Shown here piece by piece: positions 25,812-34,334 of a DNA stretch of 45,412 nt. The DNA lies in NCBI GenBank assembly GCA_017941635.1, contig JAGAVZ010000244.1:1-45412 (forward strand). The letters run 5' to 3'. Numbering within the stretch: the first letter of the stretch is position 1; the number at the start of each line of letters is the position of its first letter. Under the pieces are notes generated by a model that saw only the letters and a program-made list of their open reading frames with translations, was not told the origin of the DNA and made no database searches. Origin of the DNA: Cellulosilyticum sp. (lineage in GTDB: Bacteria > Bacillota > Clostridia > Lachnospirales > Cellulosilyticaceae). A program made the translations under genes and the position numbers.

Positions 25812-25856
25812 AAAAAAGAACGATAAAACTCATTTAATTTCTAGTTTTATCGTTCT
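25812..25856 (-). terminator. Terminator of the ecf operon
   Basis: A perfect 14-bp stem, AGAACGATAAAACT and its complement, with a 12-base loop and a T run on the minus strand, about 110 bases after ecfT. Confidence 0.9.
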
Positions 25857-25967
25857 CTTTTTATTTTGAGTATATCATTACTTATTACGTAATAGCCCCT
25901 CTATAACTTTTCTCTTTTACTTAATTAAGTTCAAAGCTAAGTAATGTTTTATTTCAAACAATATGAA

Positions 25968-26759
25968 TCACAGTAAAATACATACTACTAAGAAGATAGC
26001 ACCCATAATAAATGCAATGCCATCATTCTTTTTATACTTTAAACTATTTAATCTCGTTCTTCCTACGCCACCACGGTAGCATCTTGCTTCCATTGCCATA
26101 GCCAGTTCTTCTGCTCTTCTGAAGGCTGAGATAAAAAGTGGTACCATGATTGGAATTAAAGCTTTTGCTCTTTGAATAATGTTACCTGATTCAAAGTCTG
26201 CCCCTCTAGCCATTTGTGCTTTCATAATTTTATCAGTTTCTTCTAATAAAATTGGAATGAAACGGAGGGCAATACTCATCATCATAGCAATTTCATGAGC
26301 TGGTACACCAATTTTTCTAAATGGTGAAAGTAAACTTTCAATCCCATCTGTAAGCTCAATAGGTGATGTTGTAAGCGTTAATAATGATGAACCAACAATT
26401 AATAACACTAATCTAATCCCCATCTTAGCTGCAATTACAAGACCTTCATCTGTAATCTTTAAGAATCCCCATGACCAAAGCACATTTCCTGTAGTCGTGA
26501 AGAACACATTAAGGACTACTGTGAATAAAAGGATAAACATAATACTCTTTAAGCCTTTTAACATAAACTTAAGTGGTACTTTACTCACTTTTACCACACC
26601 ATAAAAACATGCTGCTACAAATACATAACCAATAAAACGGTTGATAAAGAATAAACCAATAATATAAGCAAATGTAATTAAAATCTTGGTTCTTGGATCT
26701 AATTTATGAATCGAAGAGCCTGATGGGTAGTATTGTCCAATTGTAATATCTCTAATCAT
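25968..26759 (-). CDS. ecfT: ECF transporter transmembrane protein EcfT
   Basis: The shared membrane component of group II energy-coupling factor importers, which pair with many vitamin- and metal-binding S subunits. It has 263 residues, about five or six helices, and the two Ala-Arg-Gly coupling motifs in the C-terminal cytoplasmic part: AQMARGADFE and AMEARCYRGG (the second as ARC). The start overlaps the stop of ecfA2 as TAATG. No S subunit is encoded in the window, as expected for a shared module. Confidence 0.95.
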   Translation of the reverse strand: MIRDITIGQYYPSGSSIHKLDPRTKILITFAYIIGLFFINRFIGYVFVAACFYGVVKVSKVPLKFMLKGLKSIMFILLFTVVLNVFFTTTGNVLWSWGFLKITDEGLVIAAKMGIRLVLLIVGSSLLTLTTSPIELTDGIESLLSPFRKIGVPAHEIAMMMSIALRFIPILLEETDKIMKAQMARGADFESGNIIQRAKALIPIMVPLFISAFRRAEELAMAMEARCYRGGVGRTRLNSLKYKKNDGIAFIMGAIFLVVCILL

Positions 26760-27619
26760 TAGGCTTCTCCTTTCACTTTTAAGTATGCAATGAGCTTAGC
26801 TGCTGCTTCTTCTACAGTAAGGACATCTTCTGTGACATCCATTCCCTTATCCTTCAGGGCCTCCATAATGTAGCGAATTTGAGGCATAGCAAGTCCAATT
26901 TCTTCTAACTTCTTACCATGAGCAAATACTTCCCTCGGTGTGCCTTGGTATGCCACTTGCCCTTTATACAGTACAAATAACTTTTGAACATATCTTGCTA
27001 CATCTTCCATGCTATGAGAAATTAAAACGATTGTAAGCCCTAATTCCTTATGCATTTTTTGTAACTGTTCAAAGAGTTCATTTCTCCCTTTAGGGTCTAA
27101 ACCTGCTGTAGGTTCATCTAAAATAAGTGTATCTGGATTCATAGCAAGTACACCTGCAATAGCTACACGTCTTTTTTGTCCACCTGATAACTCAAATGGT
27201 GACTTCTCATAGTATGACTCATCTAAACCTACTGCATCTAGCGCATATTTCACACGCTCTTCTACCTCTTCTTTGCTTAGTCCTAAATTCTTTGGACCAA
27301 AGGCCACATCTTCTTTTACTGTCATTTCAAAAAGTTGATATTCTGGATATTGGAAAACAAGACCTACTTTTTGTCTAATTTCTTTCTTGTTTGTTTTGTC
27401 TCCATGAATATTTTCATGATTGATATAAACTTCACCTTTAGTTGGTTTTAATAAACCATTGAACATTTGAATGAGCGTACTTTTACCTGAACCTGTATGT
27501 CCAATAATGCCTACAAATTCTCCTGTTTCAATTTCTATATTAATATTACTTAAGGCTGTCTTTTCAAAAGGCATTCCTTCATTATATACATGTGTTAAAT
27601 TCTTTATTGTAATTGACAT
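26759..27619 (-). CDS. ecfA2: ECF transporter ATPase EcfA2
   Basis: One of the two ATPases of the ECF module, 286 residues. Walker [11 protein letters not shown]-loop FQYPEYQLF, signature [13 protein letters not shown], Walker [13 protein letters not shown] and H-loop ISHSMED are all present. The N-terminus [19 protein letters not shown] is the normal EcfA2 front. It overlaps ecfA1 by 16 bases; GAAGAGGTG lies about 11 bases before the ATG, within ecfA1. Confidence 0.95.
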   Translation of the reverse strand: MSITIKNLTHVYNEGMPFEKTALSNINIEIETGEFVGIIGHTGSGKSTLIQMFNGLLKPTKGEVYINHENIHGDKTNKKEIRQKVGLVFQYPEYQLFEMTVKEDVAFGPKNLGLSKEEVEERVKYALDAVGLDESYYEKSPFELSGGQKRRVAIAGVLAMNPDTLILDEPTAGLDPKGRNELFEQLQKMHKELGLTIVLISHSMEDVARYVQKLFVLYKGQVAYQGTPREVFAHGKKLEEIGLAMPQIRYIMEALKDKGMDVTEDVLTVEEAAAKLIAYLKVKGEA

Positions 27620-28590
27620 ATTGCCTGTGTCACCTCTTCCACTGTTAAAAGCTCTGTACTGATATCAAAGCCTGCTTCTTTTAATAAATAAGCTAAATAA
27701 GTTGTATCTGGTACATCTAAACCGATTTCCTTAAGAGTTCTAACTTCTTTAAATACTTCTCTTGGTGTACCATCCATAATGACTTTACCTTGATCCATTA
27801 CCACAATACGGTCAGCTAAAATAGCCTCTTGCATGTAGTGTGTAATATGAATAATTGTAATACCATATTCCTTATTCAGCTTTTCCATTGTCGTCATAAC
27901 TTGTCTTCTACCAATTGGATCAAGCATAGCTGTTGATTCATCAAAGACAATACAGCGAGGTTTCATCGCAATAACACCTGCAATAGCAATCCTTTGCTTT
28001 TGTCCTCCTGAGAGTTTGTTTGGAGAGTCTTTCATATACTCTGTCATACCAACAGTCTCTAAGGCTTCATCTACTCTTTTTCTAATTTCACTTGGTTCTA
28101 TACCCAGATTCTCTGGACCAAATGCAACATCTTCTTCAATGATTGTTGCAACGATTTGGTTATCTGGATTTTGGAATACCATTCCTACTTCTTTTCTAAT
28201 ATCCCAAGTTTTATCTTTATCTAGTGCATCAATCCCACAAACCACTAAAGTACCTTCTTTAGGAGATAGGATGCCGTTTAAATGTTTGGCAAAAGTTGAT
28301 TTTCCAGAACCATTATGTCCAAGAATAACCACAAATTCTCCTTCTTCTACTTTGATACTTGTCCCTTGTAATGCCTTAACGGTTTCTTTAACTTCTCCAT
28401 CGTCATCATAGTTGTAGTATTCAAATACTAAGTTATTTGCATCTATGATATTTTTTCTATCATGAGCGTTCATATGATTTATACTAGTTGTATCATTCGT
28501 ATTTATACTATTAGTATCGTTGATCTCATTATTAATCATATTATTAGTCTCGCTCATATTTATGCCTTTACTATTATTAGTATTATTCAT
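27604..28590 (-). CDS. ecfA1: ECF transporter ATPase EcfA1 with Asn-rich N-terminal tail
   Basis: Second ATPase of the module: Walker [19 protein letters not shown], signature [13 protein letters not shown], Walker [14 protein letters not shown] (Ser for the usual Pro) and ITHYMQE. The core begins at [14 protein letters not shown]. Ahead of it lie about 45 residues of Asn, Thr, Ser, Met and Ile, not usual for the family. The start chosen is the ATG at 28590, 11 bases after AAGGGGTG. An ATG at 28557 (weak AAAGG) or 28473 (no site) would shorten the tail; a GTG at 28602 is too close to the site. The tail may thus be partly untranslated. Confidence 0.88.
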   Translation of the reverse strand: MNNTNNSKGINMSETNNMINNEINDTNSINTNDTTSINHMNAHDRKNIIDANNLVFEYYNYDDDGEVKETVKALQGTSIKVEEGEFVVILGHNGSGKSTFAKHLNGILSPKEGTLVVCGIDALDKDKTWDIRKEVGMVFQNPDNQIVATIIEEDVAFGPENLGIEPSEIRKRVDEALETVGMTEYMKDSPNKLSGGQKQRIAIAGVIAMKPRCIVFDESTAMLDPIGRRQVMTTMEKLNKEYGITIIHITHYMQEAILADRIVVMDQGKVIMDGTPREVFKEVRTLKEIGLDVPDTTYLAYLLKEAGFDISTELLTVEEVTQAICQLQ

Positions 28591-28602
28591 GTTATAGGTC
28601 AC

Positions 28603-28783
28603 ACCCCTTCATTATATACACTTATTAAGACTTTAATTCTAGTCATGTGCATGCCTATCAAAGCATTTATAACTATATATAACATATTTTTTTATGTATT
28701 ACAAACCAAAGTACACTTAAATATTGATATTACAGTTATATATTCCATCTAATAATCATTTTACATTCTTTTATTCATTTTAT
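28603..28783. other. Upstream region of ecfA1
   Basis: Very AT-rich and non-coding; a short frame seen on the plus strand has no ribosome binding site and low-complexity composition. Confidence 0.4.
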
Positions 28784-28885
28784 TGTTCTATTACTTTATT
28801 TGTTCTATTACTTTATTTGTTCTATTACTGCTTTTATTCTATTACTGCTTTTATTCTATTACTGCTTTTATTCTATTACTGCTTT
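28784..28885. repeat. Six-copy 17-bp tandem repeat
   Basis: Six uninterrupted 17-base units: two TGTTCTATTACTTTATT, one hybrid TGTTCTATTACTGCTTT, and three TATTCTATTACTGCTTT. The ordered change from one form to the other shows stepwise growth by slippage. It lies between the rplQ terminator and ecfA1, probably upstream of the ecfA1 promoter. Confidence 0.95.
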
Positions 28886-29037
28886 ACCTACTTTATAGTC
28901 TTTGCTATATCAGTATGTTATCCATATTTTATCTATTTTAATGCCTGCCATCAATTTATGTACTTATAAATATATTATTTTCTATTGGTTCATTCCATAT
29001 AAAGCTATAACCATTATTTTGCTTTTAATATGAAGAA

Positions 29038-29063
29038 AGGGATTAAGATAAATCTTAATCCCT
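29038..29063 (-). terminator. Terminator of the S10-spc-alpha cluster
   Basis: A 12-bp stem AGGGATTAAGAT with its complement and a tight loop, 9 bases after rplQ. The minus-strand tail is TTTCTTCATATT, moderately U-rich. Confidence 0.75.
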
Positions 29064-29071
29064 AAATATTA

Positions 29072-29599
29072 TTATACTAATTCGATAATAACTTCTTCTG
29101 CACCGTCACCTTTACGTGGTCCAATTTTCACGATACGTGTGTAACCACCGTTACGGTCAGCATATTTTGGAGCGATTTCGCTAAATAATTTGTCAACCAT
29201 GTCAACTTTTTTAGCTTGTCTTTTTTTGCTACCTTGAACTTCTGTTACAGGGTATAATACCTTTAACATTTGTCTTCTAGCGTGTAATCTTGAAGCGTTA
29301 TCTTTTTTGATAGTTTTTTCTACTTCTTCAAATACAGTTACTTTTTTACCTTCAACAACTTCTTTTACACGTTTACCATTGTCGTCTAATTTAGGTTGTT
29401 TTGTTGTAATTGTAACTTCTTCATAATTATCTTTTTCGCGTACAGCCATTGCAATCATGCCTTCAGCGATTTTACGAATCTCTTTTGCTTTAGATACAGT
29501 AGTTGTGATTTTACCGTGGTATAAGAGATTTGTAACTTGGTTACGAAGTAACGCTTTACGTCCTGCTGCGTCACGTCCGAGCTTTCTTTGTCCAGCCAT
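29072..29599 (-). CDS. rplQ: 50S ribosomal protein L17, long form
   Basis: bL17 sits at the bottom of the 50S near the exit tunnel. At 175 residues it is longer than the 112-130 usual in many bacteria. The extra 45-50 residues lie at about 58-104 between [10 protein letters not shown] and ASRLHARRQ and are highly charged ([19 protein letters not shown]). The rest is standard: [18 protein letters not shown] at the start and [25 protein letters not shown] at the end. I recall similarly long L17 proteins in Lachnospiraceae. It is the last gene of the cluster, 24 bases after rpoA. Confidence 0.96.
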   Translation of the reverse strand: MAGQRKLGRDAAGRKALLRNQVTNLLYHGKITTTVSKAKEIRKIAEGMIAMAVREKDNYEEVTITTKQPKLDDNGKRVKEVVEGKKVTVFEEVEKTIKKDNASRLHARRQMLKVLYPVTEVQGSKKRQAKKVDMVDKLFSEIAPKYADRNGGYTRIVKIGPRKGDGAEEVIIELV

Positions 29600-29623
29600 G
29601 CCCTAACCTCCTTATAATTGTGC

Positions 29624-30583
29624 TTAGTCTTCGCTTGGTTTTAATGAGAATCCAAGCTCTTCAAGTTTTTGGAAGACTTCTTCTAATGATTTACGTCCTA
29701 AGTTACGAACTTTCATCATTTCTTCTTCTGTTTTGTTTGTTAAATCTTCAACTGTATTGATACCCGCACGTTTTAAACAGTTGAATGAACGAACAGAAAG
29801 ATCTAATTCTTCTATTGTCATCTCTAAAGTTTTTTCTTTAGAGTCATCTTCTTTGGTAACCATGATTTCAGTTGTACGTGCATTTTCTGATAAATCGATG
29901 AATAAGTTTAAGTGCTCACTTAAAACTTTTGCAGCTAAGCTTACAGCTTCGTCTGGTTTAAGTGTTCCATCAGTCCAAACTTCTAATGTAAGTTTGTCAT
30001 AATCTGTTTGTTGACCAACACGTGTATCTTCAACTTGGAAGTTAACGCGTTCTACTGGTGTGTAGTTGGCATCAACAGGGATCACACCGATTGGAAGTTC
30101 TGATTTTTTAAGTTTGTCAACAGCTTGATATCCACGACCAGTTGTTACTGTCATTTCCATACTAAGTATTGAATCAGCACCACCATTTAAAGTAGCAATA
30201 TGAAGTTCTGGGTTAAGGATTTCAATTTCTGGACTGCATTTAATATCTGCAGCAGTAACTGGACCTTCACCTGATTTTTCAATATAAATTACTTTTGGTT
30301 CACCGTTAGCACTTGTGTCTTTAATTGCTAATTCTTTGATGTTAAGCATGATTTCAATAACATCTTCTTTAACACCTGGAATAGAACTAAATTCATGAAG
30401 TACTCCATCGATTTTGATGCTACTGATAGCAGAACCTGGAAGTGAAGAAGAAAGGATACGACGAAGGCTATTGCCTAACGTAATCCCATATCCTCTTTCT
30501 AATGGTTCCACTACAAAGCAACCATATTTACCATCTGTAGATAATTCTTTAATCTCAATTTGTGGTTTTTCAAATTCCAACAC
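29624..30583 (-). CDS. rpoA: RNA polymerase alpha subunit
   Basis: Scaffold for polymerase assembly (N-terminal domain, about 1-230, with [20 protein letters not shown]-like motif [14 protein letters not shown]) and contact point for activators and UP elements (C-terminal domain, about 250-312, with [16 protein letters not shown] and [15 protein letters not shown]). 319 residues, normal length. As in other Firmicutes it lies between rpsD and rplQ in the alpha operon. Confidence 0.98.
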   Translation of the reverse strand: MLEFEKPQIEIKELSTDGKYGCFVVEPLERGYGITLGNSLRRILSSSLPGSAISSIKIDGVLHEFSSIPGVKEDVIEIMLNIKELAIKDTSANGEPKVIYIEKSGEGPVTAADIKCSPEIEILNPELHIATLNGGADSILSMEMTVTTGRGYQAVDKLKKSELPIGVIPVDANYTPVERVNFQVEDTRVGQQTDYDKLTLEVWTDGTLKPDEAVSLAAKVLSEHLNLFIDLSENARTTEIMVTKEDDSKEKTLEMTIEELDLSVRSFNCLKRAGINTVEDLTNKTEEEMMKVRNLGRKSLEEVFQKLEELGFSLKPSED

Positions 30584-30634
30584 CGGATAAACCCTCCTTT
30601 GGTTTTAAAATAAAATATTGAGGGTGACGAACTA

Positions 30635-31261
30635 TTACTTAGAGTAAAGCTCAACGATAAGTGTTTCTTCAACTTCAGTGTCGATTTGTTCTCTAGTTGG
30701 AAGAGCTTTTACTGTACCGCTAAGGTTTTCAATATTTCCTTCTAACCATTCTGGAACAATACGAGACCCAGTTACTTCTACGATTTGTTTAAATCTAGCG
30801 AATGACTTAGCGTCTTCTTTGATTTCGATAACGTCGCCAACTTTTACTTCATAAGAAGGAATGTTAACTCTTTTACCATTTACTGTTACAAGGTTGTGTC
30901 TTACAACTTGACGAGCTTCTGTACGAGAACGTCCAAGACCTAAACGGTATACAACGTTATCTAAACGAAGTTCAAGGATACGAAGTAAGTTCTCACCTGT
31001 GATACCTTTTTTACGATCAGCTTCTTCAAAGTAAGTTCTGAATTTACCTTCAAGAACACCATAGATTCTTTTTGCTTTTTGTTTTTCTCTTAATTGTAAA
31101 CCATAACCAGAAAGTTTTGTTTTAGCTTGACCATGTTGCCCTGGAGCATATGGTCTTTTTTCTACTGAACAAGCAGCAGAGTAACATCTTTCACCTTTAA
31201 GGAATAATTTTTTCCCTTCACGACGGCATTGTTTACATTTAGAACCAATATATCTAGCCAT
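30635..31261 (-). CDS. rpsD: 30S ribosomal protein S4, zinc-binding form
   Basis: uS4 nucleates 16S 5'-domain assembly and helps unwind mRNA at the entry site. The 208-residue product keeps four cysteines near the start (C9, C12, C26, C31), the zinc-bearing variant. The S4 RNA-binding domain is seen at about 95-160 ([20 protein letters not shown] and [13 protein letters not shown]). The start MARYIGSK is fixed by AGGAGGG 6 bases upstream; the frame is open 16 codons further back, overlapping rpsK. In other bacteria S4 can repress its own operon. Confidence 0.97.
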   Translation of the reverse strand: MARYIGSKCKQCRREGKKLFLKGERCYSAACSVEKRPYAPGQHGQAKTKLSGYGLQLREKQKAKRIYGVLEGKFRTYFEEADRKKGITGENLLRILELRLDNVVYRLGLGRSRTEARQVVRHNLVTVNGKRVNIPSYEVKVGDVIEIKEDAKSFARFKQIVEVTGSRIVPEWLEGNIENLSGTVKALPTREQIDTEVEETLIVELYSK

Positions 31262-31274
31262 TTTGACCCTCCTA

Positions 31275-31682
31275 TTACACTCTTCTACGTTTTGGTGGAC
31301 GGCATCCATTGTGTGGTACAGGAGTTACGTCTTTGATTAATGTAACTTCTAAGCCTGCAGCTTGAAGTGCACGAATCGCAGCTTCTCTACCTGAACCTGG
31401 ACCTTTAACCATAACTTCTACTGATTTTAAACCGTGTTCCATTGCTGCTTTCGCTGCAGTCTCTGCTGCCATTTGAGCTGCATATGGTGTTGATTTTCTA
31501 GATCCTCTGAAACCAAGACCACCTGCACTAGCCCATGAAAGAGCATTACCATTTGTATCTGTTAATGTTACCATTGTATTATTGAAAGTTGATTGGATAT
31601 GAGCTACACCACGTTCAACGTGTTTTCTATCACGACGTTTACGAGTTACAACTTTTTTTCCACCTTTTTTTGCAACTGCCAT
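31275..31682 (-). CDS. rpsK: 30S ribosomal protein S11
   Basis: uS11 lies in the platform of the 30S beside the E-site mRNA. The 135-residue protein has [50 protein letters not shown] and the terminal [19 protein letters not shown] lies about 11 bases upstream, and the stop is 14 bases before rpsD. Confidence 0.98.
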   Translation of the reverse strand: MAVAKKGGKKVVTRKRRDRKHVERGVAHIQSTFNNTMVTLTDTNGNALSWASAGGLGFRGSRKSTPYAAQMAAETAAKAAMEHGLKSVEVMVKGPGSGREAAIRALQAAGLEVTLIKDVTPVPHNGCRPPKRRRV

Positions 31683-31706
31683 GAGTACTTTAACCTCCTT
31701 TATTTA

Positions 31707-32075
31707 CTATTTTTTCTTGTTAGCAACTGTCTTTTTAGGACCTTTACGAGTACGAGCATTTGTTTTTGTTTTTTGACCTCTAACTGGAAGACCACGTCTG
31801 TGACGGATTCCTCTGTAGCATCCGATTTCCATTAAACGTTTGATGTTTAATGCGATTTCACGACGAAGATCACCTTCTACAAGAATGTCTCTATCGATGA
31901 TTTCACGAATTTTAGCTACTTGTTCTTCAGTTAATTCGTTGATACGAGTATTGAAATCAATACCAGCTTCAGTTAAGATTTTTTGAGAAGTTGGACGGCC
32001 AATACCGAAAATATAAGTAAGACCGATTTCAACACGTTTATTTCTTGGTAAGTCTACACCTGCAATACGTGCCAC
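31707..32075 (-). CDS. rpsM: 30S ribosomal protein S13 with GTG start
   Basis: uS13 forms bridges B1a/B1b with the 50S and contacts P-site tRNA through its tail. The start is taken as GTG at 32075 ([14 protein letters not shown]), 8 bases after AGGAGG; the GTG three codons upstream overlaps that site. This gives 122 residues, the normal size. Conserved stretches are [37 protein letters not shown] and the Lys-rich end. A good promoter and about 85 bases of leader precede it, so alpha-operon genes can be expressed apart from spc. Confidence 0.96.
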   Translation of the reverse strand: MARIAGVDLPRNKRVEIGLTYIFGIGRPTSQKILTEAGIDFNTRINELTEEQVAKIREIIDRDILVEGDLRREIALNIKRLMEIGCYRGIRHRRGLPVRGQKTKTNARTRKGPKKTVANKKK

Positions 32076-32160
32076 TCTCTGCACCTCCTATAGGTAATTT
32101 TTAAATATATATAATACAGCATAATGACGATATGCCGCAGCCGCTTCTAGTTTTATAACC
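32076..32160 (-). promoter_or_regulatory. Structured leader of rpsM
   Basis: Between the predicted start site and rpsM the RNA can form a hairpin GCATA-N7-TATGC inside a GC-rich patch (AGCGGCTGCGGC) that stands out from the AT-rich surroundings. It could be the target of S4 feedback on the alpha operon; that is conjecture. Confidence 0.35.
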
Positions 32161-32167
32161 ACAGAAT

Positions 32168-32196
32168 ATTATAGCTTAGTTACATTGATAAATCAA
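32168..32196 (-). promoter_or_regulatory. Internal promoter upstream of rpsM
   Basis: On the minus strand TTGATT (32191-32196), 17-base spacer, TATAAT (32168-32173). It lies in the longest gap of the cluster. Confidence 0.75.
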
Positions 32197-32225
32197 TGCA
32201 CTTTCCTACATTATTCGAGGAAATA

Positions 32226-32339
32226 TTAACCTTGTTTTTGTTTGTGTTTTGGATTTTCACAGATAACGCAAACACGGCCTTTTCTTTTAATGATTTTACA
32301 TTTTTCACAAATCTTTTTTACTGATGGACGTACTTTCAT
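32226..32339 (-). CDS. rpmJ: 50S ribosomal protein L36, zinc form
   Basis: A 37-residue bL36 reading [20 protein letters not shown] at its start. The zinc ligands C11, C14, C27 and H32 are present (C24 is a further Cys). It helps fold 23S rRNA near the factor-binding side. It lies 29 bases after infA, the usual Firmicute position. Confidence 0.98.
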   Translation of the reverse strand: MKVRPSVKKICEKCKIIKRKGRVCVICENPKHKQKQG

Positions 32340-32368
32340 TTTCTGTTCTCCTTTCTATTTGATACCAG

Positions 32369-32587
32369 TTATTTAGAACGCCAGATAATGCGTCCCTTGG
32401 TTAAATCATATGGAGAAAGTTCAATTGTTACCTTATCACCCGGTAATACACGGATGAAGTTCATACGAAGTTTACCTGAAATATGACCAAGAACAATATG
32501 TCCTCCTTCAATTTCAACTTTAAACATTGCGTTAGGTAACTTTTCGATCACTGTTCCCTCTACTTCAATAACATCACCTTTAGCCAA
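32369..32587 (-). CDS. infA: Translation initiation factor IF-1
   Basis: Occupies the 30S A site during initiation. The 72-residue OB-fold protein starts [20 protein letters not shown] and has [20 protein letters not shown] and [11 protein letters not shown], matching the family end to end. It starts 15 bases after the KOW protein gene. Confidence 0.98.
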   Translation of the reverse strand: MAKGDVIEVEGTVIEKLPNAMFKVEIEGGHIVLGHISGKLRMNFIRVLPGDKVTIELSPYDLTKGRIIWRSK

Positions 32588-32602
32588 GTTACAAACCTCC
32601 TC

Positions 32603-32881
32603 TTACACAGAAGATTGCCCTAGATACTCTTCAAGAGCTCGCCTAACATCACTGTTTGTTAAACGATTTTCTTCTACTATTTTTTGCTTTATCCATTCAT
32701 TAGTTGTGAGTGTTAGTTGAACATGCTTTTTCTTCTTAAGTTTAGGATTATCTACTTTGCGAAGATCTCCGTCTACTAAGTAAACATATTCTTCTTCAAT
32801 ACTGACAATAATAAATGGCTTTCCTTGATCACGACCGCACTTGGAGAATACTATCTGCCCCAGCGAATACTTGTTATTCAT
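32603..32881 (-). CDS. KOW-domain RNA-binding protein (L14e-like)
   Basis: A 92-residue protein with an N-terminal KOW/SH3-like fold (about 5-50: YSLGQIVFSKCGRDQGKPFIIV, YVYLVDGDLRKVDNPKLKKKKHV) like archaeal/eukaryotic L14e. A short helical tail follows (NSDVRRALEEYL). Clostridia carry it between map and infA; its role is not established, but RNA or ribosome binding is likely from the fold and location. Confidence 0.88.
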   Translation of the reverse strand: MNNKYSLGQIVFSKCGRDQGKPFIIVSIEEEYVYLVDGDLRKVDNPKLKKKKHVQLTLTTNEWIKQKIVEENRLTNSDVRRALEEYLGQSSV

Positions 32882-32897
32882 AACTCTATCACCTCAA

Positions 32898-33662
32898 CTA
32901 CTTACCTAAATCCTTACGCAGGGTAAGTATTTCAGGAATATCATCTGTAATAACCACAGTGTTCTCATAATGAGCAGATGGACTGCCATCTCTAGTTACA
33001 AATGTCCAATCATCATCTAGTACCCTGACTTGCCATGTTCCCATGTTAATCATCGGTTCTATAGCTAATACCATACCTTTTTGAAGTTTTGGTCCTCTTC
33101 TAGGTGTATTGTAGTTTGGAACTTGTGGTTCTTCGTGCAATTGTTTGCCTATACCATGCCCAACCAAGTCTCTAACTACACCGTAACCGTGCTTCTGCGC
33201 ATAAGTTCCGATTGCCTTAGAAATATCATTTAAATGATATCCTGGTTTTGCATATTTTAAACCTTCGAAGAAACTTTCTTCAGTCACCTTCATAAGTTTT
33301 AATTTGTCAGCACTAACCTCGCCAACAGCATAGGTTCTTGCAGCATCTGAGTGATATCCTTTATAGTATACCCCGAGGTCAACACTTACTATGTCGCCAT
33401 CTTGTAGCTTCCTTTTACCAGGTATTCCGTGAACAACTTCTTCATTAACTGAAATACAAGCTGATGCTGGGTAACCATGATAATTTAAGAATGAAGGATA
33501 AGCATTTTTGCTTCTAATAAACTTTTCCGCAATTTGGTCTAGTTCTTTAGTTGTAACCCCTACTCTTATGTGACTTGCTACAAGCTCGTGGGCTTCTATT
33601 AGAATCTCAGCAGCTTCTCTCATCAAGTTGATTTCAGTATCTGACTTAATGTGAATAGCCAT
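32898..33662 (-). CDS. map: Methionine aminopeptidase, type I
   Basis: Removes the initiator Met from new proteins. The 254-residue pita-bread enzyme has all five metal ligands: D95 (VSVDLGV), D106 (HSDAAR), H169 (VGHGIG), E202 (LAIEPM) and E233 (HYENTV). It lacks an N-terminal zinc finger. Only two bases separate it from adk, and 16 from the KOW gene. Confidence 0.98.
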   Translation of the reverse strand: MAIHIKSDTEINLMREAAEILIEAHELVASHIRVGVTTKELDQIAEKFIRSKNAYPSFLNYHGYPASACISVNEEVVHGIPGKRKLQDGDIVSVDLGVYYKGYHSDAARTYAVGEVSADKLKLMKVTEESFFEGLKYAKPGYHLNDISKAIGTYAQKHGYGVVRDLVGHGIGKQLHEEPQVPNYNTPRRGPKLQKGMVLAIEPMINMGTWQVRVLDDDWTFVTRDGSPSAHYENTVVITDDIPEILTLRKDLGK

Positions 33663-33664
33663 TA

Positions 33665-34312
33665 TTATTTCACTCCTAATGCTGTTTTGACTCTATCACG
33701 AACTTCTTCAACAGCACCTACACCGTCAACATCAACAAGTTTACCTTGTCCTCTGTAGTATTCGATTAATGGTTCTGTTTGTTCATGATATACATCTAAT
33801 CTTTTCTTAACTGTTTCAGCTTTGTCATCTTCTCTTTGGATAAGATCCGCTGAGCAAAGATCACATTTACCTGAAACTTTTGATGGTTTATTTACTTTAT
33901 GATATGAAGCGCCGCAGCTAGGACAAACTGTTCTTCCTGCCATACGTTCAATAATGAGTTCATCTGCTACTTCAACATTGACAACGAAGTCAATTGGAAT
34001 GTTTAACTCTTTAAGCATTACATCTAATGCCTCAGCTTGTGGAATTGTACGTGGGAATCCATCGAAAATCATTCCATTCTTGCAGTCATCTTGTGTGATT
34101 CTGCTTTTTACAAGCTCGATTACGAGAGAATCTGGTACCAATTTTCCTTCATCCATGTATGCTTTTGCTTTTTGACCTAGCTCAGTATTTTTAGAGATGT
34201 GTTCTCTAAAAATATTGCCTGTAGAGATACATGGAATATCATATAGTTTGGTAAGCATCTCTGCTTGTGTCCCTTTACCTGCTCCAGGCGCACCTAATAA
34301 TATTAATCTCAT
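33665..34312 (-). CDS. adk: Adenylate kinase with zinc-binding lid
   Basis: Interconverts ATP + AMP and 2 ADP. The 215-residue long form has the P-loop GAPGAGKGTQ (7-16), DGFPRT (84-89), and a lid with four cysteines C130, C133, C150 and C153 (CPSC...CDLC), which bind structural zinc in Gram-positive enzymes. It lies 22 bases after secY. Confidence 0.98.
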   Translation of the reverse strand: MRLILLGAPGAGKGTQAEMLTKLYDIPCISTGNIFREHISKNTELGQKAKAYMDEGKLVPDSLVIELVKSRITQDDCKNGMIFDGFPRTIPQAEALDVMLKELNIPIDFVVNVEVADELIIERMAGRTVCPSCGASYHKVNKPSKVSGKCDLCSADLIQREDDKAETVKKRLDVYHEQTEPLIEYYRGQGKLVDVDGVGAVEEVRDRVKTALGVK

Positions 34313-34334
34313 AGCGGCAACCTCCTATAATTTT

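Noticed and set aside
28784-28885. CRISPR array
   Set aside because: Units are only 17 bases, directly joined without spacers, and no cas genes are near.
28724-28969. Plus-strand reading frame of 81 codons over the 17-bp repeat
   Set aside because: It consists of translated tandem repeat (Phe, Tyr, Leu, Ile) and has no ribosome site.
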